DNA of 64,000 bases from Phallusia mammillata (GCA_003260075.1 QLIY01000222.1:62001-126000); one strand, 5' to 3'. Positions 50,901 through 60,309 are shown, counted from the stretch's first letter. Notes: generated by a model not told the origin, from the letters alone. A program made the numbers and translations.

Positions 50901-52979
50901 TTTTGGAAACTAGTGACACTATAAGTTTTAGTCATTTTGCATCACAGTATAATAGGCATGTTTTGCCAATACCTATATAAAATCGAAAATATTGATGATA
51001 ATTTGTTAAGATATAAAACCAAACGTAACCTGTCATATTTCAGACGAGAATCAGTTACGATTTGCACTTCATCCTGTACGAGGGAAGACCCGTCTCCAAT
51101 AGCAGTGGTAAGAACTAATGGCCAACTAAACATGTAGTATCAAACAGTTGGTTAAAGTATGCTACAGATGTGAGTAAGACTTGCATTAAAAATGATTTGA
51201 TTTGTTAAGGCAAACCAGTCAGCAATAAAGGAAGAGCGTAAGGGTTTTCTCCAGTCAAGACGTAGCCAAGCTCCTCGGGTGTCCATTGAACCGAGTTCCC
51301 ATCCAATCAACCACAACCGGAGCTCGCTTGACATCGGCCAAGAGGTTATCCACAACGGAGCCGAACTTAACGTTGAGAGTTCGAATCCTGCCGGGGTACA
51401 CGTGGTGCAAAATCTCCCTCATGAAGGCGTCCAAAGCGGGGAAGAATCCACTTGGAGTGAGGATTTGTTCGATAGCGATAAATCCTCGCCCTTGGGAGAC
51501 CCACCATTTCCATCAGGGCATGACAAGACGGATTCTTTACAGTTTAATGGCAACAATAACCGTGCCGTAGGAGTCGCGTACCCGATGAACCAAAGATCGA
51601 CAAAGTTGTCGCAGATAGTCCACCCGACATTTGTGTCTGCACAGTCGAAGATAAAGCTTGGTTCAAAGACAGATTATGGCTCGGTTTTGAATAGCAGGTC
51701 TTCATCTTCACACACTCCAGTCAATAAGGATTCTCTCGAACACTCGCGCATCGTCACAAATCCGAATTACCTTCCTGTTTCTCCGTTTGTTTCGCGCACC
51801 TCATCTGAACCAAAGCCCAGCACAGATAACGTGGGCACTCCCTCAGCCGCGACTTTCAAAACCTTCACTTCGCCAACAGATGAAAGATCCGACTCCATTG
51901 ATTCCAACTTCCCGCCTTTGCCTCCCTGCGTTCTCCCCGTCACAGAATTACCGGATGGCGAAGGAGCAAATACTCTTTCGGTTTCAACATCATGGTATCC
52001 TTCACCTCCAGCGGAGGAGGACTTGATCCCCATCAGTTCTCCAGCATCAGTGTTTCCGGTAATGGCTCTGTCAATTAATCCAGGTGTAAACGAAAAGACG
52101 CCACTAAGTGGTTCCTCCAAGAACAAAGCCATGTCATCATCAACGTCAGGAGATTCAAACACCAGTGGCTTTGTCAGTTCATCGCCGAAGTCAAGTTTTA
52201 AAGACAAATCATCTTCGGCAAGAAAGGGTCTCATTGTTGCCAAGGGGATACTTTCTGCCCAAAGCTATGCCCCGATTAAAAAGAAGAACAAAAAGAAGAA
52301 AGATGGAAAAAGTAAAAATGTTGAGAAATATTCTGTCGCCGATAAGCAGCAAGCAATTGGAGATAACAATTGGCCGACGCCTATCGATTTGAACGACGAT
52401 TCTTTTGAGGACGAATCCTCCGAGGAAACTCAAGATATCCCTGAACGAAGCCCGGAATTTGCTATAAGTTCAGAGGAGGAGACGGCGACAAAATTTTCCC
52501 CACATCAAGAAGCAGTTTCCACTCCTAAAACCGAAGAAGCTAAAGCAGGCAAAGCGAAGAAACCTATCAAGCTCTTCAAAGGTAGAAGAAGCAAGAAATG
52601 GAAGAAGGATCGAATACAAGGAACCCGCATCACTGACGAAGATACTTTTATGAGTCCAGCTTACGATGAAGAACCTTTTGTACCCACAGTAGTCGGATGG
52701 GAAGAGATCGAATACACGTCACCGGCTGGTATCCATGGCGACACCATGACGTCATTTCAGACTGACCGCACCAGCGAAGATCGACGCGCCTATGACGATT
52801 CTTACGTGGAGCTAAGGGGAGGAGCGTCGTCTGGTCAGCAAGATTACGGATTTTACACTATGAGACCTAAAGGGCGGATGCGACGAAAGATGCCTAAGAT
52901 GCGAAACACGGACAAGGAATGGGCGTTGACCAACAATCCTTTGCCTGTCCCAACCCCTGCCGTACCAGATATGATGTAG
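41833..52979 (+). CDS. Transmembrane semaphorin, class 1/6-like (15 exons, 1254 aa)
   Basis: Coding exons: 41833-41944, 43014-43125, 45469-45535, 45872-46030, 46663-46768, 47086-47354, 48009-48103, 48622-48738, 49165-49319, 49690-49866, 50074-50362, 50508-50632, 50691-50838, 51044-51107, 51210-52979. Junctions are GT..AG with matching phases; the total is 3765 nt. The product has a signal peptide (1-21), sema beta-propeller (about 55-540), PSI domain (about 546-575), one membrane segment (613-636) and a 610-residue cytoplasmic tail. Sema landmarks include CEKKTG...CQNYIRV (109-125), LCGTNA..PLC (136-146), the FFRE motif, [11 protein letters not shown] and [12 protein letters not shown]. Semaphorins are guidance cues, usually acting through plexins, and transmembrane ones can also signal in reverse. 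Absence of an Ig domain or TSRs plus the long tail point to the class 1 (invertebrate)/class 6 (vertebrate) group; the exact orthologue is not settled by reading alone. The ATG at 41833 is chosen because the signal peptide starts there and an A lies at -3. Confidence 0.92.
42274..42506 (+). repeat. Direct duplication across an 11-G run (probable assembly gap)
   Basis: Copies of 110 bp at 42274-42383 and 42397-42506 differ at four bases (A/G, A/C, A/G, T/C). The G run is 42384-42394; one of the eleven G may be real flanking sequence. The differences are mostly transitions, as for alleles. Confidence 0.8.
43014..43125 (+). CDS. Semaphorin exon 2: start of sema domain
   Basis: Encodes residues 38-75: [16 protein letters not shown], then [16 protein letters not shown]. 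The hydrophobic strand followed by (L)xxGxRN(A) is the usual first blade of the sema propeller. Acceptor TTTTTGTTTCAG; donor ACAAG|GTAATG, phase 2. Confidence 0.9.
45469..45535 (+). CDS. Semaphorin exon 3: sema domain
   Basis: A 67-nt exon finishing Arg 75 and encoding [22 protein letters not shown]. It corresponds to the (R)NxxYxLxL strand of other semaphorins. Acceptor TTTTTGTAG; donor CAG|GTAAGA, phase 0. Confidence 0.88.
45872..46030 (+). CDS. Semaphorin exon 4: conserved sema cysteines
   Basis: Residues 98-150. [17 protein letters not shown] matches the C.kG.....C.NYIRVL family motif, and [13 protein letters not shown] matches L.vCGTnAf.P.C. This is the most diagnostic exon for the family. 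The donor TATGTG|GTAAAC leaves phase 0. Confidence 0.95.
46232..46278 (+). repeat. Two-copy 24-bp tandem repeat in semaphorin intron 4
   Basis: CATTTGCACGCTATCGACAA plus TTGC at 46232-46255 is repeated head to tail to 46278, with divergence only at the end. No G run is involved. Confidence 0.85.
46663..46768 (+). CDS. Semaphorin exon 5: sema domain
   Basis: Encodes residues 151-186 ([20 protein letters not shown], then RIPFDD...). It corresponds to the variable loop followed by a CPFD-like motif; here the Cys is replaced by Ile (RIPFDD). Donor TTTCAG|GTTTGT, phase 1. Confidence 0.86.
47086..47354 (+). CDS. Semaphorin exon 6: sema domain
   Basis: Residues 186-275. [20 protein letters not shown] matches the DG.LYsaT..DF....a.I.R family pattern; WLDDPQFVG and [13 protein letters not shown] match the W(L).eP.FV and K.yfFFrE.a.E motifs. 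Acceptor TTATTTTTCAG; donor AAG|GTAAAT, phase 0. Confidence 0.94.
48009..48103 (+). CDS. Semaphorin exon 7: sema domain
   Basis: Residues 276-307: [20 protein letters not shown], then [12 protein letters not shown]. This matches the SRVarVCk.D.GG......kWtsFLKArL block that is nearly invariant in semaphorins. The donor is a weak GTTGGT, phase 2, but the frame into exon 8 (RLNCSIPG) is exact. Confidence 0.95.
48622..48738 (+). CDS. Semaphorin exon 8: sema domain
   Basis: Completes [20 protein letters not shown], then ends in [10 protein letters not shown] (residues 307-346). It corresponds to the LnCs.pg..pfyF.ei..v.......vygvFt..... segment. Donor CCAGA|GTAAGT, phase 2. Confidence 0.93.
49115..49144 (+). 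repeat. CAGCAA microsatellite in semaphorin intron 8
   Basis: About four CAGCAA hexamers end roughly 20 nt before the acceptor of exon 9. The array offers several AG dinucleotides upstream of the true acceptor (TTTATAG), but their use would bring in an in-frame stop or shift, so it is probably neutral. Confidence 0.7.
49165..49319 (+). CDS. Semaphorin exon 9: sema domain
   Basis: Residues 346-398, with [19 protein letters not shown] matching the gSAVC.y.l.dI...F.G motif and a following segment with two Cys before HPTKCRTN. Donor AATC|GTAAGA, phase 1. Confidence 0.94.
49690..49866 (+). CDS. Semaphorin exon 10: sema domain
   Basis: Residues 398-457: [20 protein letters not shown], then [10 protein letters not shown] and ITMMYIG. 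It matches the f.k.HPLM...v.......f.....R.TaI.vd.......vlfiGt segment. Acceptor ATGTAG is weak; frame and similarity fix the boundary. Confidence 0.9.
50074..50362 (+). CDS. Semaphorin exon 11: end of sema domain, start of PSI
   Basis: Begins TDDGKLLKV (the GtddG.vlKv motif), continues through a Ser/Asp-rich insertion and ends [18 protein letters not shown], the transition into the PSI domain. I chose the donor GAA AA|GTATGA because it restores the frame into exon 12; the open frame would otherwise stop at about 50390. Confidence 0.86.
50508..50632 (+). CDS. Semaphorin exon 12: PSI domain
   Basis: [17 protein letters not shown] (residues 554-570) matches the C..srDPYCgW....C core of PSI domains, with Asn for the usual Asp. 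A Ser/Asn-rich juxtamembrane stretch follows. The donor used is CAG|GTGAGA (phase 1). A second consensus donor, GAC|GTAAGT, lies inside the exon after 50595. Confidence 0.9.
50691..50838 (+). CDS. Semaphorin exon 13: transmembrane segment
   Basis: Residues 595-644: a short Ser/Thr-rich stem, then an uninterrupted hydrophobic stretch of about 24 residues ([20 protein letters not shown]...) and a CRSRRK stop-transfer signal, giving a type I topology. The preceding intron is only 58 nt. Donor AAATT|GTAAGA, phase 2. Confidence 0.93.
51044..51107 (+). CDS. Semaphorin exon 14: juxtamembrane cytoplasmic segment
   Basis: A 64-nt exon encoding [20 protein letters not shown] and AV (residues 644-665). 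Acceptor GTCATATTTCAG; donor GTG|GTAAGA, phase 0. It carries several Ser/Thr residues but no motif that I can name. Confidence 0.85.
51210..52979 (+). CDS. Semaphorin exon 15: long cytoplasmic tail
   Basis: A single 1770-nt exon encoding residues 666-1254 and TAG. Acceptor TTTGTTAAG joins in phase 0. The sequence is low-complexity: Ser, Pro, Asp and Glu rich, with lysine clusters at about 1022-1029 and 1115-1134 and a C-terminal basic patch ([14 protein letters not shown]). FPPLPP at 899-904 fits the EVH1-ligand consensus FPxPhiP; vertebrate Sema6A binds the Ena/VASP-like protein Evl through its tail. The tail is longer than the roughly 350-400 residues usual in vertebrate class 6 members. 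It is probably disordered, with many potential phosphosites. Confidence 0.9.
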   Translation, partial: ANQSAIKEERKGFLQSRRSQAPRVSIEPSSHPINHNRSSLDIGQEVIHNGAELNVESSNPAGVHVVQNLPHEGVQSGEESTWSEDLFDSDKSSPLGDPPFPSGHDKTDSLQFNGNNNRAVGVAYPMNQRSTKLSQIVHPTFVSAQSKIKLGSKTDYGSVLNSRSSSSHTPVNKDSLEHSRIVTNPNYLPVSPFVSRTSSEPKPSTDNVGTPSAATFKTFTSPTDERSDSIDSNFPPLPPCVLPVTELPDGEGANTLSVSTSWYPSPPAEEDLIPISSPASVFPVMALSINPGVNEKTPLSGSSKNKAMSSSTSGDSNTSGFVSSSPKSSFKDKSSSARKGLIVAKGILSAQSYAPIKKKNKKKKDGKSKNVEKYSVADKQQAIGDNNWPTPIDLNDDSFEDESSEETQDIPERSPEFAISSEEETATKFSPHQEAVSTPKTEEAKAGKAKKPIKLFKGRRSKKWKKDRIQGTRITDEDTFMSPAYDEEPFVPTVVGWEEIEYTSPAGIHGDTMTSFQTDRTSEDRRAYDDSYVELRGGASSGQQDYGFYTMRPKGRMRRKMPKMRNTDKEWALTNNPLPVPTPAVPDMM

Positions 52980-55900
52980 GACAAACTATCGATCAAGCAA
53001 CGTAGTTTTATTTGTTCCATGTGTTACCCCTCTTGTGAGTGCGACATTTTTACCAAATACGAAGCAGTGTTACGTTTCAATGTATTTCGCTAATTGTTGT
53101 CGCTTATTTAATGTCACTGTTGGTGTTGTTGCTGTCACAAAAAAATACACCAGAAATAATGAAACGAAATAAGTGCAAATTAGAAGCATTTGATCACGCA
53201 ATTTTATAAGAAAACAAAAATTGTTTTGGTGTTTGTAGCCTGCTTTGTGTGCAGTCTATTATGTAATGTTTGTCATATTCTCAACTCCGTTTCTTGTGAA
53301 CTCGTTCCATGCTATAGTAGTCTTGACGTTTTTTCTGTTGCCGTTTGTTTTGAATTTTAGGTATCTGCCACTGTTCTGTGTCAAACCATTTGTTTTTGTC
53401 GTTGTTGCAGCAAACCATTGCGGAAAGTCTGTAAATACTGTAAATAGAAACAATATTAGCTTTTGTCGTTGTAAAATGTGCAATGATAGTTGTCTTGTGT
53501 AACTGCACAGCAGATACACTTAACTTCCATACATTCCTTTTCGTCATGTAAAACATTGAATGTCAGCATGTCCATTATATTAAGCATAACCAAATTGTTG
53601 TCGTAACTCTAGTGCTTTTTTTTTGCACTAAACGCAATCATACAAAGACGCTTTAACGAACAAACCGCATTCGATTTATATTGTTATTTAATGTCGAAAT
53701 TGGGTTTTACCTTTTTTTACTTCTGCAACTATTGCGCTTTCGCCTAGCGGCGTTTTGTAAAGTGCATGAAGAAATATACTGCACGTCCTGATTATACATT
53801 ATTTTTACCTCTTGTTTATATTGGTAAGGCATTTGAACTGCAATCATTCTGTCAGCAGTCAGTAGTTTTTGAAAAGCTGTTGACACCAATGTCAAAAACC
53901 ATTTTTGATCAAGCAACACATGGGTTAGTTTATAAAAAACCTTTGTGGCCCAATTTGTTTCTGCTAAAACAAAATTTCAATAGAGAACCTATATACCCGT
54001 ACAGCAATTCTTGGAGAACTGAAAAATGGTTAACTCAAAACAGTTTTACGATTATAGGCTCATTGAAACATTTTGTTTTTACGCCACAAACGTCATGAAG
54101 CATTACCACATTCACCAAGTGTCACCAAATATATCAATTACCCACTCAACTTATTGAGAAACCATACGACCCTTATTCGAAGCCCTCAAAAATACCCTCA
54201 GCCTAAACCGATAATAACAGTCAAGTAGCATTAAGAAAGTCGAGATCATGATTGATAGGCTCATCATAATCCACTTTATTGACTTGAGTGGCGTTTGGTA
54301 CTTGTCACAGTGGCGTTGTTTCGCCGCGCCACTTGACTGTGACACTGAGATCTTGGGCGGTAGCGGCAAGCAAATGGAATGCGAGTTGCTATGCGCCGTG
54401 GAGCCCGTATTTCGAAAACAACGCGGTCGTCGTTGGAGGTTGATGCCACTGCGCGCTTTCAACGATTTTTCCAAACATGACCTTGTATAGTTATTTATGC
54501 ACGTGTATTAGAAGAAAAGGTTGTACAATTTGAAACGCTCAAGTTTTAATTTTTTTCTTGGTGCAGTTACATCTCCTGCCTCCTTGTTTTGTTGCAAACA
54601 AATAAATAATGCCATAATTTTATAACCCAACTTGAAACCCTTCAGGGCGGATCCCAGTTATGAGTTTATGTCCATCTTAATTAAAATTATTTTGTTACAT
54701 TCAACTGCGGCAATTTAAAAAAACAAATATTTATAACCATCCAAATGAAACATAGAACATTAGGTTCCTTTCTTTGGAACACTAGTATTTGACGTGTATC
54801 TTCGCACTGGGTCCTTCAAAAGCGTTGTATCAACACTACGTAAGTCCAATCACATACCTTGGATTCAGAGTCCCTTGAGGTCGCAACAAGTTCACCCTGA
54901 AAATAACCAAACCCTCTCTCCATTGTTAGGGATCCTGTTTAGGGCATTAGCTGCAATACCATATTGGGGGCGGTCTTGCACCACAGACGGATTTCGCATT
55001 TTGTTCCCACACTTTATCAGGTGCTCATCTGTTTCAATTGGAAATTCATTTGCTGACAGTGAGTAAGCTTTATCTTTATCGACGGCGGCGTTGTGTTTCG
55101 GGATCGCCTTTGTATCGCAGAACTTTGGAAACAATTCAGACGTTGGCGCCAACAATGGCTTGGACCGATTTGAATTTGTCTCTTGTTTTTTGATTGAGTT
55201 GTCAGTAAATGATACAGACAATGGCTAAACTCGTGTAACTACAATACCCGAAAGGGACGTTGTAGAAATTTGTGGAGGATCACAAAAAGATCGTAATCAA
55301 TACGTCAACGTGCAATTAATGATGCCCAGTGTCTCTTTTACATATTAGACCGAGTTGACTAGATATTTACCATCTTATGAGGTCGTAAAAGACACGAAAC
55401 CCGCTTTTGAAGATCCGAACCAAAACTCCATATTTGCCCAACAAAGCCCAAATTGACCAGACCTAAAAACGCATTTAAGGTACGGTTTTACCAATTAGTC
55501 AATTATCGTGTGTTTTAGTTATTTAAGCATTTAATGCAAACATTAGAGTTCCACCTACTGGTGAATTTACAGTCACAAGAAAAAATTAAAAAAAAACTAA
55601 AAATAGTAGTGCAAATGTACCCCGGCCAGGAAGTACAGATTGAATTTTATCTCCGTAACTTCCATATTTCTCTGCCCTTTTAGCGTCTGATATAGGCATA
55701 ATTAAGGCTACATTACACCAGCAACCAGACACGACGATGGCTCCAAGTCAAGTTTAGTCAAAATTTATTTGAACAGTTTCGTAACAGTTTCGTAAAACAG
55801 CAAGGACACCGAAAAAACATTGGTTATCGTGTCAAGTGTCCCGTTTCTCCATGTGGACGTTGAACGTTCCTGCAGGGTTGTAAAGCCCAAACACCCTTGT

Positions 55901-57136
55901 TTGCCCGACGATTGTCCAGTGGAAAGAATCGTGATGTTTGTGTAAATTTAGCTGGTCCCGAACCGCTTTGTAAGTGGTCCGATCGGCAATCCTTTCCGCT
56001 GAGGTTCCCCGAAAACATCAGAGAGTCATGAAGCAAACAACTAGGTTCGTAGAACTGTTGTTTGACCGTTAAAAACATCCTGCTTATATCACTGTTATTA
56101 ATTTGTGTATAAAGTTGTAAACCATAGCAAAATTAGGTTGAGAAGATTACATATCTGTACACAATTAACGTCCGACAACAAAGTGTAACAAATTCCTTCA
56201 CGCAGCTGGCATTGCTGTTGAAAAAATTGCGACTGATAAACCATGGTTGTTTTGGTGTCGTTACTGTTTTATGAAACTGTTTGTCGATGACAGTGTGATA
56301 AAGTGACAATGCAAATGCAATTTCACTTGACTTGACAGCTTGTAACTGCCCATGGAACAACACGCACAAAATCGTGCCGGTGATGCTGATAAGAAACACA
56401 GAAGCGCCTTTGTTGCGATTTGAGACAGAACTCATTGTGGCAGCACATCAGGCAGGTGTTGAAACCAATGCATGCTCTATTGAAAAAGTCCATCACTGTG
56501 GTAACATTCGATCGTTTATTAGTAGAGCAGAAAACACAAAACCTTTAGTTTGGAGCTGATCTTCAATTGTCCATTATAGGAAAGGAATTTCGACTTGACA
56601 GAGAGTTTGCAGTGATATAACGTCGCCCATCCAGAGTAAATCTATAAATCATCATAATCCTAGTTCAGACTTTCTTCCGATAGCAGGAGGCTATACTGGT
56701 AATGCTTATTTGTGTAGATTAGGATAGGAAGAATGGGCTCTTACGTCCGCCTATTTTTCTCTGTTTTAGTTTCATTGTGTATGTGTATGACTCACAGTCC
56801 TGGAAATTGATTTGCGAAAACATTTAGATTGATTGACTGGAATGGAACGTTTGCTGCGGAAGAATTTGATATTTGCTCTGAGGTTTGTTCGTCTTTGTAG
56901 GAAATGAATGGAAAAGAGCAATGAATGTTCGCTATAAAACACCCACCGGTACCACGAGACATGGGAAAGGAGCTATTAAGTTTACTTTTACTATTTAATT
57001 CTAAAAAATGTTGAAACTTTTAATGAAAGGTCAATTAAAAACTTAATTTCTTTAGAAATGGCGGTTGGTTTTATATTCCTTTACAAAGCTCCCAATTGGT
57101 TGTAGCAGTTGCATTTGAGTGGTTAGTTTTACTTAA

Positions 57137-57180
<44 letters not shown>
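57137..57180 (+). other. Run of 44 G, probable masked assembly gap
   Basis: Uninterrupted G between ACTTAA and AGCGCC, with no flanking duplication. Interpreted like the other long runs as an estimated-size gap filled with G. Confidence 0.7.
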
Positions 57181-57181
<1 letters not shown>

Positions 57182-58210
57182 GCGCCAAATGAGTGTGGTT
57201 GAAGCTAAGCCCTAAGAAGGCTTCATATCGAATAGGATCAAACTTTTGGGATGAGAACACAGCTGCAAGTAACAGTGTTTTCCCAGTCAAAGTGGTTGAC
57301 AATAGCCAGTGTTTTCCTGCAGGTACTTACGTTGTTTTGTGCACAACGCAAGCAATACGACAGTTTGCGATATGTTGACGAAGCATATGTTAATATTAAA
57401 TGTGAATTTTGGCTGCACCCGACTATATGCCAATTTCCGCTTTGATTTCCACCTGCCCGGAAGTTATACTGTTCCCGCTGACAGTCGGTGGTTGCTACAG
57501 CGACGTATGACGTGAGGTACAGATTTTGTTGCCAGGTGACCAACGCGTGAACTTTGCTTTGGGTTGTGAACCTGGCCGTGTTTTGATTCGCCACGCCAAG
57601 CAACGTAGACGCAGGATTGGATTATCTGGCTACAATTGCTGTTTGCTGGAGACCCTAATCCACGCAGACTGCGCAAAAAGCTCCCTCGCGAGTGTCTTTG
57701 GATAAGTTGGTACATAATTTATAGTAAGCCGTATACAGTGGATTTAACCGCGCTTTCTTTTTAACTGATGCGCAACGCCCAAATGGGACCAGCAGTAGCA
57801 ATTCCTGTTCCCACGCCGTGGCCTTAAACGTAACCCCAATAGTTGTCGAAACTGTTGGCCTGAAACCCTGGGAGGCGGCAATTCTATGCGCATCAAAAGC
57901 CTTTGCCACGAACCTTATCAAGCGCTGAGGCCTTTTAAAGTTCCCAAGCACGAAGCAAAAATAGATAAGCCCCTAAATGAGCATTCGCTTTCCCTTCCGA
58001 TATAAACGACTGGGCATTATCTTTCGGGTACTTAGAATGCTTTGTACAGATCGCCTAATACACAATTGGGTGTCACGCGAGTCTTTGTGCCCTGTGTAAA
58101 CCGCGTGGACGGAATAAGGGCTGCTAAACCAACAGGTTCGGGTGAAAGATAGCCTCCCGCGGTCGCGCAGAACTTGAAAAACGATTTCTTCTCACGAGAT
58201 GTAGAAAAGT

Positions 58211-58442
58211 GTCAATTGTAATGACAAACGAACGTCAGTTTTTAACAGAAAATGTTTTGGTTCAAACTGACTTTTACCAATGCAGTTAGAAAACTAGTAC
58301 GTTGTTTTGTGTCAGTGTTGCGGGGGGGGGGGTCAATTGTAATGACAAACGAACGCCAGTTTTTAACAGAAAATGTTTTGGTTCAAACTGACTCTTACCA
58401 ATGCAGTTAGAAAACTAGTACGTTGTTTTGTGTCAGTGTTGC
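58211..58442 (+). repeat. Direct duplication across a 10-G run (probable assembly gap)
   Basis: Copies of 111 bp at 58211-58321 and 58332-58442 differ at two T/C positions. Counting the G that starts copy 2 as real sequence leaves exactly ten filler G (58322-58331). Confidence 0.82.
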
Positions 58443-59024
58443 ATAGGAAAACACGTCCGTTTTATATACTAGCTTCTGCGTTTGATGATTGATTTGAAAT
58501 GATAGACAACTAACAAGTACATCTCGTTTGTTTATACTTTGGCACTACTCCCATAAAACTGAACACAAAATCATTATGCAAAGATTTCTCCAACCTGTTT
58601 TTTGAAATCATTACATAAGTACCCAAATCCCGCCAAATCACCATTACTAGGAAAAGGCCATCGAAACGAAGCTTCTGTTTTGGGGTTTGACATTCATACG
58701 CTCTAAGAATAAGTCTGTATGACGCACCAAAGCACCCCTCATCGCCAACCATCGGTTTCAAGATTGTTTCGAGCTGTTGTTGACTTTTGCCTGGAGTAGG
58801 GGAGATGGCAACTGACTTTTGCGGGGTGTTTTGGGATTTGTAACCTTTCTTGTGCAAAAAAATCTTTTTTGGTTCCTGAAGTAGTGATTGACGTCAAAGA
58901 TTTTGCAAGGTGCTCTAGTAAGTAGGTAATCGGTTAAAAAGCCTGGTCGATGCATATTTGTTTGTGTTTTTTCACGTGCTGCGATCAAACTATACATTGC
59001 AGAACAACTTGTTTGGATGAATTA

Positions 59025-59253
59025 AGGAAAATCACCGAAAATTTGGATCGAAATCGCATCGTAGGTTGGGAATACTTTACCGAACAGTTCACCGATCTTT
59101 AATATTGCGCTCTGTTCTCATAGAACACTTTTTGGGGGGGGGGTAGGAAAATCACCGAAAATTTGGATCGAAATCGCATCGTACGTTGGGAATACTTTAC
59201 CGAATAGTTCACCGATCTTTAATATTGCGCTCTGTTCTCATAGAACACTTTTT
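59025..59253 (+). repeat. Direct duplication across a 10-G run (probable assembly gap)
   Basis: Copies of 109 bp at 59025-59133 and 59145-59253 differ at two positions (GTAGG/GTACG and CGAAC/CGAAT). Ten G at 59134-59143 separate them. Confidence 0.82.
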
Positions 59254-59330
59254 TTCCGAATTTGAATATAAAATGCAGTCACAAAACATGGTACTTATGA
59301 ATCTGGATTATGACGAACCAAAAAAAAAAA

Positions 59331-59369
59331 ATGTAAACTCACAATGTTTAAATGTAAACTCACAATATG
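59331..59369 (+). repeat. Short tandem repeat, 21-bp period
   Basis: AATGTAAACTCACAATG occurs twice in succession (starting near 59330 and 59350) after an A-rich run. Copy number is two; no function is evident. Confidence 0.6.
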
Positions 59370-60145
59370 CGCAACGTTGATGACACACCGCCCCAAGAGG
59401 GGTACTTGGCTGCTAAGCAACACACTTTAACGGAAAAACCGTGGTGAATTTTTCACGTATGGGGGAGTAATTTGGGTTTGTCCTGTTTGTCCACGTCGGC
59501 ACTACCCGGTACTTTACGGTCTTTAAATAGCCAAGAAGGAAGCATATTGTATGCCGACATATTTAAATCTAAACCCCCGACATTATTGTTGTTGATCACT
59601 AAACCTTGACCAAGCTTTTTTGAATCAGGTACTTTCTTCTGGAAAAAATAACTCTTCATGCTAAAAGCTTTTGAACCCGTAGCACTAAGATGTCTGCAAT
59701 TGGAATCGTATGTGGATAGATCAGGGCATTGGGCGACACTTTCAGTGTGACGTGCTGTGTGTCTTGTATTTTCACGGTAATCCAGTTAAGCGATACTATG
59801 TTTACTGGTGCAAAAGGAATGCGTATGGCGCTGGACATCAGTGTTTCGCGATCATTTAAAAGTAAATAACCTACCAGTAAACTTATAGGAAGTGCTCTTG
59901 TTGACTGCTCAGTAACTGCATGACCACCTAAGAGAAATTGCTGTTGTCAGGTGACCTATCAAACCGGATCTACGGTGACCGACACTCAGGTTGTTTTCGC
60001 GACAAGCGTGATGTGACTCATTTATAAGGTAAAAAAAGTCAACATGACAAAATGATACAGTTTAGCCGCCATGATGGAACAAAGTGTTCGATTCTTAAAC
60101 GTGTGTAAAGGGAACATATGCAAACTTGGCAGCAAATGATTTTTC

Positions 60146-60309
60146 AAAATATGCGTGTCCACGCCATGCTGTGAACCATGATTAGTTCCATAAGCTAACC
60201 TTTAGCGGGGGGGGGGAAAAATATGCATGCCCACGCCATGCTGTGAACCATGATTAGTTCCATAAGCTAACCTTTAGCTGATATGTGTGTCCACGGCATG
60301 GTGTAACTT
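60146..60309 (+). repeat. Duplication across a 10-G run plus a third diverged copy
   Basis: Copies of 61 bp at 60146-60206 and 60218-60278 differ at two positions and flank ten G (60207-60216). Directly after copy 2, 60281-60309 (ATATGTGTGTCCACGGCATG...) resembles the first half of the unit with several changes. A real tandem repeat may exist here, which would also make the locus hard to assemble. Confidence 0.72.

Larger units (their letters stand above)
46031..51209 (+). other. Semaphorin introns 4-14 (58 to 654 nt)
   Basis: The introns between exons 4 and 15 are short: 632, 317, 654, 518, 426, 370, 207, 145, 58, 205 and 102 nt. Beyond the 24-bp tandem repeat in intron 4 and the CAGCAA array in intron 8, I see no other feature. 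Confidence 0.7.

Noticed and set aside
8321..52979. One fused gene encoding TSRs and a sema domain (class 5 semaphorin)
   Set aside because: The order is reversed relative to class 5. A PLAC domain with a stop codon ends the first unit, and the second has its own signal peptide, membrane segment and tail.
1848..60278. Direct repeats considered as CRISPR-like or transposon terminal repeats
   Set aside because: Each locus has its own unrelated repeat, always two copies. There is no shared sequence between loci, no terminal inverted repeats and no transposase.
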